Positions 1 to 6,722 of a stretch of 39,965 nt of DNA are shown in pieces (within the stretch, counting starts at the first letter, position 1; each line of letters starts with the position of its first letter). The notes below the pieces were generated by a model that saw only the letters and a program-made list of their open reading frames with translations, did not search any database and was not told the DNA's origin. Made by a program: the position numbers and the translations under genes. This DNA is from an uncultured Kiritimatiellota bacterium (GTDB taxonomy: Bacteria > Verrucomicrobiota > Kiritimatiellia > RFP12 > UBA1067): the NCBI GenBank assembly GCA_934643865.1, contig CAKUCX010000028.1:1-39965 (forward strand), read 5' to 3'.

Positions 1-23
1 TGCCTTACCTCTTCCTACTCCCC

Positions 24-69
24 ATTGCGGAAGTAACCACACCTAATCGGGTGCGTTTACTTCCGCAAT
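24..69. repeat. Inverted repeat containing two copies of a dispersed 17-bp motif
   Basis: Arms at 24-36 and 57-69 are perfect 13-bp reverse complements (ATTGCGGAAGTAA), with a 20-base spacer. Each arm is the core of a longer motif: 27-43 on the plus strand and 50-66 on the minus strand. The minus copy reads GCGGAAGTAAACGCACC and differs by one base from a copy at 39897-39913. This resembles transposase-binding repeats at an insertion sequence end, but no transposase gene is visible beside it. Confidence 0.6.
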
Positions 70-121
70 CTACAGCGTTAACCTAGAGCACCCATCGGCG
101 ATCGTAATGCAAGTGCAGAAT

Positions 122-130
122 TGATATAAT
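122..130 (+). promoter_or_regulatory. Extended -10 promoter of the small hypothetical/radical SAM operon
   Basis: TGATATAAT gives a TGn extended -10 with a perfect TATAAT at 125-130. No good -35 is seen at the expected distance. The predicted transcription start near 137 leaves only about five untranslated bases before the ATG at 142. Confidence 0.6.
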
Positions 131-141
131 GTTCACCCACG

Positions 142-675
142 ATGACCAAGAGATTCACAGACTTTTCCCAACTCACCAAGGCGATCATCAAGCCGAAGGA
201 CGAGCCGAAGCCGATCCCCGCACCTGAGCCCGAGGAGGAGGTTCAGAGCCGTGAGGATGCGGATGCGGCGGCGGTGCTGGCGTACTTCTCCCGCCCCGCG
301 CAAAACGCGCCACGACGCCCCTCTGTCGCGTCCAATGCCGATTCTGCGAAGGATCGGTCGGTCGCCACGGAAGCCGAACTGAAGGCGAAGGACGCCGCAC
401 GGGCGAAACTCGTCGGGGAGAATGCGGCGGCGAACCGGCCGACCGGCGAACTCGAACGGCGAAGGGCGGATCTAAAGCAGATTCTGAAGGATGCCGGGGG
501 ATTTACCGATGCAAGCACACTTGCCGCCCTGGAGCGGATTGGCATCAGATGCATCTCGGGAAGAAAGCACTGGAAGCTCGAGTACGCCGACATCCGAATG
601 CCGATGTCGAAGACGCCGTCCGACTGCCGCTCTGCGCAGAACTGCGCCACCGACATGGCGAACAGGTGTTTTTGA
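142..675 (+). CDS. Hypothetical protein, Pro/Glu- and Ala-rich, co-transcribed with a radical SAM enzyme
   Basis: I do not recognise this 177-residue protein. The N-terminal third is charged and rich in Pro and Glu (about residues 18-40) and looks disordered. The middle (about 65-110) is Ala/Lys/Arg-rich and probably helical. The C-terminal 60 residues look like a small folded domain, ending with KTPSD and a Cys at the penultimate residue. There is no signal peptide or membrane segment. The ATG follows an extended -10 box so closely that the mRNA is nearly leaderless, and there is no Shine-Dalgarno. The stop TGA overlaps the ribosome binding site of the next gene, so the two are probably translationally coupled, which suggests a shared function. 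It could be a partner or substrate carrier of the radical SAM enzyme; that is inference only. Confidence 0.65.
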   Translation: MTKRFTDFSQLTKAIIKPKDEPKPIPAPEPEEEVQSREDADAAAVLAYFSRPAQNAPRRPSVASNADSAKDRSVATEAELKAKDAARAKLVGENAAANRPTGELERRRADLKQILKDAGGFTDASTLAALERIGIRCISGRKHWKLEYADIRMPMSKTPSDCRSAQNCATDMANRCF

Positions 676-687
676 GGAGTGCAAAGG

Positions 688-2034
688 GTGAAGGTCTGTC
701 TGATACAGCCCAAGATGCAACGGCGTCCGATGGACACGTCCCTCAAAGCGAGGATGTCGCCACACCTCGGTCTCCTGACGATTGCCGGGATCGTCGGGCG
801 GGCGGGGCATGAGGTGACGGTCCAGAACGGGAATCTGAAACCCGTGGAGATACCCGCCGATGCCGACCTTGTCGGAATAACGGTGACTGTCGATGTGTTG
901 CCGCTGGCGATCAGGCTTGCGAAGGAGTGTCGTGAGAAGCACATCCCGGTCGTGGCGGGAGGCATTGGCATTGCATCCGATCCGGAATCGGCGCGTATGC
1001 ATTTCGATGCGATCTGCATCGGGCCTGCCGAGGGGCATTGGCCGCGCCTGCTCGAGGACTTGGGAAAGGGGGAGCTGAAGAGCGAATACTTCACCTCTCC
1101 CGATTTCCGGGGTGACGATCTGGCTGCGCCCGAGTTCCGCTATGCCGATGCTGCGCAATGCCTCTACGGGAACGTGATCGCCGCCAGCCGGGGGTGTCCG
1201 TTCGCCTGCGACTTCTGCTACAACAGCGCACCGGGCCTTCGCGGGCGTTATATGCATCGCTCCGTCGAAGAGGTGATGGAGGAGATCCGCTCGAAGGGCG
1301 TCCGTCACATCATGTTCATCGACGATAACTTCATAGGCGACCTTTGCTTTGCCCGTCGCCTCATCAGGGCCATGCGACCGATGCGCTTGCGGTGGAATGC
1401 GGCGGTATCCGCGAACATCGTCGATCATCCAGACGTTCTCGACCTCATGGGCGAGACGGGATGCCGGAGCCTCTTCATCGGTTTCGAGAGTATCAACGGG
1501 GGTTCGCTTGAGGGCGTTCACAAGCGGCAGAACGACGTGTCGCGATACGAGAAACTCGTGGGGATGCTGCACGACCGTGGAATCATGATAAACGCGAGCT
1601 TCGTCTTCGGTCTCGATTCTGACGGGCCGTCCGTGTTCAAGGACACGCTCGACTGGATCGTCAGCAACCGCATCGAGACCGTCACCTCGCACATCCTCAC
1701 GCCTTATCCGGGGACTGCGCTCTACGAGCGCATGAAGGCAGAAGGCCGGCTGACCGACGGCGACCTTGCGAACTACGATACGGCCCATGTCGTGTTCAAG
1801 CCCAAGGGAATGACGGCGCAGGAACTGTACGAGGGGTATCTATGGATTTACCGAGAGGTCTACAGCTGGCGAAACATCCTTCGGCGGACCCCGAAATCGG
1901 CCAGGCAGCTCGTTCCGTACTACCTCTTCAACCTCCTCTATCGCAAGTACGGCGGTTTAACCGAACGGCTCGGCGAGAAGATCGGCTTCGACCGAGTTGG
2001 CGCATGGGCTCGGCGATTGAGCTACTTGAGATGA
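688..2034 (+). CDS. B12-binding-domain radical SAM protein
   Basis: About 448 residues. The N-terminal half (to about residue 140) has the Rossmann-like pattern of a cobalamin-binding domain (DADLVGITV, VVAGGIGIAS, FDAICIGPAEG). It is followed by a radical SAM domain whose CPFACDFC fits CxxxCxxC, binding the 4Fe-4S cluster that cleaves S-adenosylmethionine. FIDDNF and SLFIGFESI match conserved strands of the Elp3/MiaB-like barrel. Members of this class carry out methylations, ring closures and similar radical chemistry; the substrate cannot be told from the sequence. I chose GTG 688 over the upstream GTG 679 because GAGGAG at 674-679 sits eight bases before 688 but overlaps 679, and MKVCLIQPK is a typical start for the family. 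It is coupled to the gene at 142-675. Confidence 0.85.
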   Translation: MKVCLIQPKMQRRPMDTSLKARMSPHLGLLTIAGIVGRAGHEVTVQNGNLKPVEIPADADLVGITVTVDVLPLAIRLAKECREKHIPVVAGGIGIASDPESARMHFDAICIGPAEGHWPRLLEDLGKGELKSEYFTSPDFRGDDLAAPEFRYADAAQCLYGNVIAASRGCPFACDFCYNSAPGLRGRYMHRSVEEVMEEIRSKGVRHIMFIDDNFIGDLCFARRLIRAMRPMRLRWNAAVSANIVDHPDVLDLMGETGCRSLFIGFESINGGSLEGVHKRQNDVSRYEKLVGMLHDRGIMINASFVFGLDSDGPSVFKDTLDWIVSNRIETVTSHILTPYPGTALYERMKAEGRLTDGDLANYDTAHVVFKPKGMTAQELYEGYLWIYREVYSWRNILRRTPKSARQLVPYYLFNLLYRKYGGLTERLGEKIGFDRVGAWARRLSYLR

Positions 2035-2047
2035 GGGATGCCATGTT

Positions 2048-2056
2048 TGCTATAAT
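2048..2056 (+). promoter_or_regulatory. Extended -10 promoter (TGCTATAAT)
   Basis: TGCTATAAT is a perfect extended -10. It is followed at 2071-2074 by GGAG and by an ATG at 2082. The promoter and ribosome binding site look fully functional although the gene they serve appears broken. Confidence 0.65.
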
Positions 2057-2081
2057 GTTAAACACGAAAAGGAGAAATGAG

Positions 2082-2438
2082 ATGATGAAGCATTGTGTTG
2101 TGCTGCTATTGCTCGTTTTAGTGGTTATAATGTTTAATGGAGAACGGGGGGACTGGCCCGCTGCGCGGCGGGCGGCTTCTGCTGCTGGCGGCGGCCCTGG
2201 CGGGCGCAGGGGCGCTCAAGGCCGAGATCGTCGAGTACTGGGTGCCCGGCGTGAGCGGGACGAACGGCTGGTACAACACCAAAAGCGTTGTTTTGCGTCA
2301 AATGCAATGAAAAGCAAAGCGACACCGGCATTTTATGCGGTTATTGCGTGTTTAATGAGTGTGTTTTTAAATAGGCGATTGTTAGAATCTTCCCGTTTTG
2401 ACGCGAATACGGACGAATTTCTTGTGATTTTCTTGTGA
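2082..2438 (+). pseudogene. Signal-peptide start of a secreted protein gene, broken after about 20 codons
   Basis: From ATG 2082 the frame encodes MMKHCVVLLLLVLVVIMF, an obvious signal peptide, with a good ribosome binding site (GGAG at 2071) and promoter (2048-2056). The frame stays open to 2438, but from about residue 24 it becomes an Arg/Gly-rich shadow of a second coding frame (2137-2310), followed by AT-rich sequence. I read it as the preserved 5' end of a secreted-protein gene whose body has been replaced or deleted. The rest of 2311-2438 is AT-rich and contains an 11-bp-spaced direct repeat of TTTCTTGTGA (2418-2427 and 2429-2438). Alternatively it is a genuine 118-residue orphan peptide, which I think less likely. 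Confidence 0.45.
2137..2310 (+). pseudogene. N-terminal fragment of a GC-rich secreted protein gene
   Basis: A 57-codon frame from ATG 2137 encodes a basic start, a hydrophobic stretch (LLLLAAALAGAGALKA) and then EIVEYWVPGVSGTNGWYN before stopping in AT-rich sequence. Its composition matches the long secreted proteins elsewhere in the window, whereas both flanks are AT-rich, so roughly 2146-2280 looks like a transplanted fragment of such a gene. A TATAAT at 2126-2131 would place transcription start almost on the ATG. It overlaps the frame from 2082 in a different register, so at most one of the two can be real. Confidence 0.45.
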
Positions 2439-2708
2439 CTATCTGCGTCGCGCGGAGCGGATTTTCTCAATCAGCTTTGCCTTGGCGGTCGCGATCTCTG
2501 AAAGCAGGTCTGCGTCAGGCTCGTTGCCATCCTTTTCGTCCTTCCGTCTCGTCCCTGCGGATCTGCGCAATGTCGGCGGCGATGTCCTCGCGCACCTTTT
2601 CGCGCATGAGCGGATTCTCCGAAACGATGCTGTCGAGCATCAGCTTCCTGTTCGCCTCGTCGAGAAGGGTATCTCGCTCGATGGCGTCAAGCAGCCTTGC
2701 AGGTCGCT
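2439..2708 (-). pseudogene. Frameshifted C-terminal extension of the upstream membrane protein
   Basis: Downstream of the stop of the 201-residue protein, good coding sequence continues in the -1 frame (LQVERPARLLDAIERD through EDIAADIAQIRRDE). Near 2545-2555 it returns to the original frame (KDEKDGNEPDADLLSEIA) and stops at 2439-2441. No start codon with a ribosome binding site precedes the middle segment. Both jumps lie at short homopolymers (AAAA; GG), and the second restores the first. The simplest reading is one helical cytoplasmic tail belonging to the upstream gene, interrupted by two compensating indels, either real mutations or sequencing errors. A separate overlapping small gene is the alternative. 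Confidence 0.5.
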
Positions 2709-3314
2709 CTACTTGAAGACTTTTGAAAGAACCACTCCAAGGACAGCACCAAGAACCGTTAGTCCAATGCTCCAGAGAACGCCAAGAACCACACCTCTCT
2801 TGCTCCTGGCTGCCGCACGAGCGACCTTCTTGCTCGCGGCCCATTCCGAGAACTTCTGTGCGTATGGAACAATCTCGTTCCACTTGTCGAAAGCAGCATG
2901 CCAACTCTCGGTGTTGATGTCGCCGGAAGCGGTCTCAAGCCGACGCGCCTCCTTTGCAATTTTACTCGATTCAATCCATGCCGCATGAACATCGGAAAGA
3001 AACTCGCCATTGTCAACGTCGGCGTATGCCGTCGTGTGAAGCCTGTCGTACTGTTCGCGAATCTCGCGCTTGAACAAGACCTTGAACGCATCGAACGTCG
3101 CGCGCTTGATGTGCGCTATCACCTTCGACGCATCCGTTCCGCACAGGGACGTCTCACCACCAGACGAGAACCTGAATAGATGGTCGAATGCCGCTGCGAC
3201 TTCTGCATGAAGTTCCTGCGGCACTTCCCCGTTCGTGACGAAATGGTCGTACAGTGGCCGGTATTGCGTCAGATAAAAATCTCGGACTTGAAGAAACGGG
3301 GTGTCAGACGGCAT
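2709..3314 (-). CDS. Hypothetical protein with C-terminal membrane anchor
   Basis: A 201-residue protein of unknown family. The body is mostly helical and soluble. The C-terminus carries a single hydrophobic segment preceded by basic residues (SKRGVVLGVLWSIGLTVLG, then GAVLGVVLSKVFK), which would anchor it in the inner membrane with the bulk in the cytoplasm. I chose ATG 3314 rather than the longer frame from 3359 because GGAGG lies ten bases upstream and the start overlaps the stop of the preceding 79-codon gene by 11 bases, indicating translational coupling. Coding-quality sequence continues past its stop in another frame (2439-2708), so the native protein may be about 90 residues longer. 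Composition is less GC-rich than the glycan genes, in line with an accessory origin. Confidence 0.6.
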   Translation of the reverse strand: MPSDTPFLQVRDFYLTQYRPLYDHFVTNGEVPQELHAEVAAAFDHLFRFSSGGETSLCGTDASKVIAHIKRATFDAFKVLFKREIREQYDRLHTTAYADVDNGEFLSDVHAAWIESSKIAKEARRLETASGDINTESWHAAFDKWNEIVPYAQKFSEWAASKKVARAAARSKRGVVLGVLWSIGLTVLGAVLGVVLSKVFK

Positions 3315-3543
3315 AAGGAACGAACCTCCACCCGCTGAAGAAGTTCCGAATCCGCTCAAAGACCGTCGGATTCAACGCATTGTCGAACATGCGCTCAACT
3401 TCGGAATGAGACGGCTGATCATGATCCACGCCGCCACGCCCGATTTCAGGGTAGGCCTTGTAGATGAGAAGAGCCTTGCCCGTGCGCAACTCATACTCGC
3501 GCCGAACATCGGCAATTCCCCTCTGCTCTTTCGTTTCGCTCAT
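3304..3543 (-). CDS. Small hypothetical protein, first gene of a palindrome-controlled operon
   Basis: Seventy-nine residues (MSETKEQRGIADVRREYE onward), charged, with no signal or membrane segment. ATG 3543 is chosen over an in-frame ATG at 3654 because AGGAGA at 3549-3554 is correctly spaced and an extended -10 box at 3587-3595 would start transcription between the two ATGs. A 7-bp hairpin (3559-3577, AAGACAC/GTGTCTT) lies in the untranslated leader just before the ribosome binding site and could modulate initiation. It overlaps the membrane-anchored gene downstream. I cannot assign a family. The layout of a small protein plus a membrane-anchored protein behind an operator-like palindrome would suit an autoregulated toxin-antitoxin or defence pair, but nothing in the protein proves this. 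Confidence 0.6.
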   Translation of the reverse strand: MSETKEQRGIADVRREYELRTGKALLIYKAYPEIGRGGVDHDQPSHSEVERMFDNALNPTVFERIRNFFSGWRFVPYAV

Positions 3544-3586
3544 GTTCGTCTCCTGTTGAAGACACTCTGCGTGTCTTTGGGCAAGA

Positions 3587-3595
3587 AGTATATCA
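3587..3595 (-). promoter_or_regulatory. Extended -10 promoter (TGATATACT) for the 79-codon gene
   Basis: On the minus strand TGATATACT forms an extended -10, 44 bases upstream of ATG 3543. The predicted transcript starts near 3580, so the AAGACAC/GTGTCTT hairpin (3559-3577) falls in its 5' leader. Confidence 0.6.
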
Positions 3596-3629
3596 AATCC
3601 GGCGGCGGAATGCACCGGTGAAAATTTTG

Positions 3630-3659
3630 CTGAAATGAACGATTCATCGTTCATTTCAG
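3630..3659. promoter_or_regulatory. 30-bp perfect palindrome, candidate operator
   Basis: Fourteen-base arms (CTGAAATGAACGAT and its complement) flank a two-base centre. The site lies 35-65 bases upstream of the minus-strand -10 box at 3587-3592, the usual place for an activator or repressor dimer. It has no adjacent T-run, so a terminator is unlikely. Confidence 0.55.
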
Positions 3660-3705
3660 TAAGTGCGGCAGTATTTTACCGTTTTGGACATGGGTTGTCA
3701 AGCGG

Positions 3706-3728
3706 AATCCGGGAAATTTCGGATTTTT
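3706..3728 (+). terminator. Weak stem-loop with T-run
   Basis: AATCCG (3706-3711) pairs with CGGATT (3720-3725) around GGAAATTT and is followed by TTTT. It has the shape of a short intrinsic terminator on the plus strand, but no plus-strand gene ends nearby. It is of uncertain use. Confidence 0.25.
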
Positions 3729-3734
3729 CATTTT

Positions 3735-3765
3735 CCCCCTTGACACCGAAACGCCGTCAAGGGGG
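3735..3765. other. Ten-base-pair stem-loop running into a G10 tract
   Basis: CCCCCTTGAC (3735-3744) is complementary to GTCAAGGGGG (3756-3765), with an 11-base loop, and runs into a ten-G homopolymer (3761-3770). It lies just after the minus-strand membrane protein gene (stop at 3794) and may end its transcript, but there is no U-tract on either strand. Confidence 0.35.
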
Positions 3766-3793
3766 GGGGGCGAAGTAGGGACAAAACAAAATG

Positions 3794-4387
3794 CTACCGT
3801 TTCTTCCTCCCCTTGTACCAGACAAAGGTTCCAACCACCAAGCAAAGCACCACGTCGAATATTGAGAACTTATGGGAGAACTTATGTTTAACAATCAACT
3901 CTATGACGGCGCCTCCCGCCACTATAGCCAAATAACAAAAGACACAAGAGTAGAACCACGTGAAGAAAGAGGTTACGCGCGGCATAGGAGATTCACCAAT
4001 CGGAGGAGGCTTCGGGCCACCAATCTTATCTATAGCCCTGGAAATTTCTTCCTGTATGAACTCGTAAGCTTCATCCGAAACTTCGTGTCGATTGGAGTAA
4101 ACCGCTTCTCTGATGGCAAGCAAATGCGCGTAGTCGGAATATGGCAAAAGAACAGATAGCATGAAAAGGACTATAAGAATACCAATCGCGATAAGCGCAC
4201 ATCTCCAATCAAGAAAGAACAACACGAGCACCATAACGAATTTGAGATGCGTAAGACGAAACAACTTCAGCATCAACGCCGGATAGAATACTTTTTGAAT
4301 TTCCGCAATAGACTTGCCCAACAACACTTCCAGGTGCAGTTGAAGCCTTACGACCAAGACTCTGACTGTCCTCTTAGAAGAATACAC
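3794..4387 (-). CDS. Multi-pass membrane protein of unknown function
   Basis: 197 residues with four likely membrane segments: two closely spaced (about residues 50-80, FVMVLVLFF and ALIAIGILIVLFMLSVLL), one near 140-165 (YSCVFCYLAIVAGGAVI) and one near 172-190 (DVVLCLVVGTFVW), ending in a basic tail. A charged loop of about 55 residues separates the hairpin from the last two segments. I do not recognise the family. The GTG start at 4387 has no ribosome binding site and lies inside a 28-codon reading frame (4374-4460) that does have a promoter. Initiation by coupling to that frame, or an indel that originally joined the two, are both possible. Composition is AT-rich compared with the rest of the window, in line with an acquired gene. 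Confidence 0.6.
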   Translation of the reverse strand: MYSSKRTVRVLVVRLQLHLEVLLGKSIAEIQKVFYPALMLKLFRLTHLKFVMVLVLFFLDWRCALIAIGILIVLFMLSVLLPYSDYAHLLAIREAVYSNRHEVSDEAYEFIQEEISRAIDKIGGPKPPPIGESPMPRVTSFFTWFYSCVFCYLAIVAGGAVIELIVKHKFSHKFSIFDVVLCLVVGTFVWYKGRKKR

Positions 4388-4460
4388 GCATGGTGTACAA
4401 CTCGCAGAGCAACACTGTTGCCAGCAATGTGACTGTAGTAGGTGTGAACAAGTTTTTCAT
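4374..4460 (-). CDS. 28-codon hydrophobic leader frame overlapping the membrane protein start
   Basis: ATG 4460 opens a short frame encoding MKNLFTPTTVTLLATVLLC and ending YTMRVFF, basically one membrane helix. A strong extended -10 box (4468-4476, TGGTATAAT) ends eight bases before the ATG, so the transcript would begin on or next to it (leaderless). It ends 14 bases inside the 197-residue gene in another frame. It may be a real small membrane peptide, a coupling leader, or the true N-terminus of the downstream protein separated by a frameshift near TTCTTCTAA. Confidence 0.4.
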   Translation of the reverse strand: MKNLFTPTTVTLLATVLLCELYTMRVFF

Positions 4461-4467
4461 GCGCGTA

Positions 4468-4478
4468 ATTATACCACA
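4468..4478 (-). promoter_or_regulatory. Extended -10 promoter (TGTGGTATAAT), minus strand
   Basis: A perfect TATAAT (4468-4473) with TG one base upstream drives the minus-strand leader and membrane protein genes. It is divergent from the plus-strand promoter at 4551. Confidence 0.6.
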
Positions 4479-4526
4479 TTCAGAGACGGTGCTATGATGC
4501 GTTTGAAAAACCTTGACTGGACAGGT

Positions 4527-4556
4527 TTGTTCGGACGTGTGCGGGTGTGGTATCAT
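4527..4556 (+). promoter_or_regulatory. Promoter of the GH141-like gene
   Basis: A TATCAT -10 at 4551-4556 with TGG in front (extended) and a possible TTGTTC -35 at 4527-4532, 18-base spacer. It is followed by GGGAGA at 4572-4577 and ATG 4584. Confidence 0.55.
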
Positions 4557-4583
4557 GAAACCGCCAATCATGGGAGAAGACAA

Positions 4584-6722
4584 ATGAACGTGCTTGCACT
4601 GGCGTTTATCGCCGCCGTGGCCGAGATGCCGTCTGCCGGACCGTCCAACGAGACGGTGCTGCGATTTACGCCGGCGACGCCGGTTGCGCACATCCGCGAC
4701 CGCGTGCGCGCCGCGCGCCGTCTCGGCGGCGACCGGCGGCTGCTCGTCTCCCTCGCGGAAGGCGTCTACCCCCTCCACGAGACCGTCGCGCTCGACGTGC
4801 GGGATTCCGGGACCGCAGCCCACCCGATCGTGTGGCGCGGCGAGGGCGCGGGGGCGGTGTTTTCCGCAGGCGTCGACCTGAAGGACGGTCGCCGGGACCC
4901 TTCGGAGAAGGGCGTCTGGCGCTTCCCCGTCCCGCGCGACGCCGCCGGGCGGCCGCTCTGGGCGGACTGCCTGTTCGCCAACGGCGTCCGGCGCGACGTG
5001 GCGGCCTATCCGGCGGCGGGCGGCTTCATCCACGCGACGAACATCACCGAGCGGATCCTGGCGCGGAAGGGGTCGTACCATGACCGGGACTACACGGTGC
5101 CGGCCGAACACACCGTCTACCTCGCGGATGCGGATTTCGCGCAGGTCGCCGATCTGGCGGCGGTCGACCAGCCCTATCTGCGGGTGCGCATCCACTCGAA
5201 GTGGAACTCGGCGCGGCATGTCGTCACGCGCATCGACAGCCGGGAGAAGTCCGTGAGCTTCCGGGGCGTCCGCTGGCCGCCGTGGAACCGCTACGTGGCC
5301 GCCGAGTGCCCGCTGCGCTTCGAGAACCTGCGCCCGGCGTTCCGGCGTCCCGGCGAGTGGTTCTACGACGCCCGCCGGAACGAGATCGCCTACCGCCCGC
5401 TGGCGGGCGAGGACGTCGCGGCGCTCCGGCTGACGGTGCCGCGGGACGGGCTGGAGACGCTCTTCCGCTTCTCCGGCGACATCGACGCGCGCGCCTGGGC
5501 CGGACACGTCCGCTTCGAGAACCTGACGTTCGCCTACGCCGCCCCGATGGGGACGCGCGGCCCGGCGGACGTGCCGGACAGCCTGATGCTCAACGGGTTC
5601 GCCGATTCGATGTTCACGCTGGACGGCGTCCGAGGCGTGACGTTCGACCGCTGCCGCTGGGAGCATACGGGGAGCTACGGCGTCTGGTTCCGCGACGGCT
5701 GCATGTCCAACGCCGTCCGGAACAGCGTCTTCACCGACTTGGGCGGCGGCGCGATCCGGATCGGCCGCATGGGCGGGCTGCGGGCGGTGAAGGGCCTCTC
5801 CGCCGTGGCGCCGACCGGCGCGGTGGCCTTCGCCGCCTACGTGCCGCATTCGACGGCCTTCAACGCGGTCGAGGACAATCTCGTCGAGAAGGGCGGGCGC
5901 TTCCTCCCCGGGGCGGGCGCCATCGTGCTCAGCGCGGCGAGCGACTGCCGGATCGTCCACAACCGGATCGACGACCTCCACTACTCGGCGATCGTCTGCG
6001 GCTGGAACTTCGGCTACGGCGGTTCGCCGTGCCAGCGCAACCTCGTCGCGTTCAACCACATCTCGAACGTCGGACGCGGCGACCTTTCCGACATGGCCGG
6101 CGTCTACATGGCCGGAACGGGATTCGGCAACCTGGTCACGGACAACGTGATCCACGGGGTGAAGGGCATGGTGTACGGGGGATGGGGCCTCTATCCCGAC
6201 GAGGGGACGGAGGGCGTCGTCTACCGCAACAACCTCGTCTACGACACGAAGGACGGCGCCGTCCACCAGCATTTCGGGCGCAACAACGTCTTCGAGAACA
6301 ACATCTTCGCGTTCGCGCGGGAGGGGCAGCTGGCCGTCACGCGCGCGGAGCCCTGGCGCTCCTATGCGATGGTTGGCAACATCATCGTCTGGGAGCGGGG
6401 GCCCGCCTTCCAGAAGTACCGCGGCACGCTGGACGAGACGGCCAGGATCGACTGGCGGCGCAACCTCTGGTGGCGGCTGGACGGGAACGACCGCGTGTTC
6501 AACGGCAAGACCTTTTCGGAATGGCAGGCGAAGGGCAACGACGGCGACGGCGCCTTCGCCGACCCCCGGTTCGTCGACGCGGCGGGGCGCGACTTCCGCC
6601 TGCGCCCCGACTCGCCGGCGCTCAAGCTTGGTTTCAAGCCGTTTGACTTCACGCGGGCGGGCCGCCGTGCGTCAGGCGGGAAAGGAGAGGGACCATGCCA
6701 AGGAACAGAACCATGTCGATGA
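4584..6722 (+). CDS. Secreted right-handed beta-helix enzyme, GH141-like
   Basis: 712 residues. The ATG at 4584 has GGGAGA six bases upstream and yields a signal peptide (MNVLALAFIAAVAEMPSAG); the longer frame from 4494 overlaps the promoter. After an N-terminal region (VRDSGTAAHPIVWRGEG) typical of pectate-lyase-like enzymes, residues from about 310 onward form short Asn/Val-rich rungs (VRNSVFTDLGGGAIRIG, RIVHNRIDDLHYSAIVCGW, NLVTDNVIHGVKGM, YGGWGLYPDEGTEGV, KDGAVHQHFGRNNVFENN) as in parallel beta-helices. This rung pattern resembles the GH141 family (fucosidase/xylanase) as I remember it; a polysaccharide lyase or epimerase cannot be excluded. It probably acts in the periplasm or outside the cell on plant or host glycans. 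Its 3' end overlaps the next start by 28 bases, so the two genes are coupled. Confidence 0.75.
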   Translation: MNVLALAFIAAVAEMPSAGPSNETVLRFTPATPVAHIRDRVRAARRLGGDRRLLVSLAEGVYPLHETVALDVRDSGTAAHPIVWRGEGAGAVFSAGVDLKDGRRDPSEKGVWRFPVPRDAAGRPLWADCLFANGVRRDVAAYPAAGGFIHATNITERILARKGSYHDRDYTVPAEHTVYLADADFAQVADLAAVDQPYLRVRIHSKWNSARHVVTRIDSREKSVSFRGVRWPPWNRYVAAECPLRFENLRPAFRRPGEWFYDARRNEIAYRPLAGEDVAALRLTVPRDGLETLFRFSGDIDARAWAGHVRFENLTFAYAAPMGTRGPADVPDSLMLNGFADSMFTLDGVRGVTFDRCRWEHTGSYGVWFRDGCMSNAVRNSVFTDLGGGAIRIGRMGGLRAVKGLSAVAPTGAVAFAAYVPHSTAFNAVEDNLVEKGGRFLPGAGAIVLSAASDCRIVHNRIDDLHYSAIVCGWNFGYGGSPCQRNLVAFNHISNVGRGDLSDMAGVYMAGTGFGNLVTDNVIHGVKGMVYGGWGLYPDEGTEGVVYRNNLVYDTKDGAVHQHFGRNNVFENNIFAFAREGQLAVTRAEPWRSYAMVGNIIVWERGPAFQKYRGTLDETARIDWRRNLWWRLDGNDRVFNGKTFSEWQAKGNDGDGAFADPRFVDAAGRDFRLRPDSPALKLGFKPFDFTRAGRRASGGKGEGPCQGTEPCR

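Noticed and set aside
3761..3770. G10 tract as a G-quadruplex or switch
   Set aside because: A single run lacks the four G-blocks needed; it could be a slippage site, but it lies in no reading frame.
4513..4518. TTGACT as the -35 of the GH141-like promoter
   Set aside because: It is 32 bases from TATCAT, too far; TTGTTC at 4527 fits better.
4374..6272. Long minus-strand open frame opposite the GH141-like gene
   Set aside because: Arg/Val/Asp-rich low-complexity translation typical of antisense frames in GC-rich genes; no start signals. Only its last 28 codons (4374-4460) may be real.
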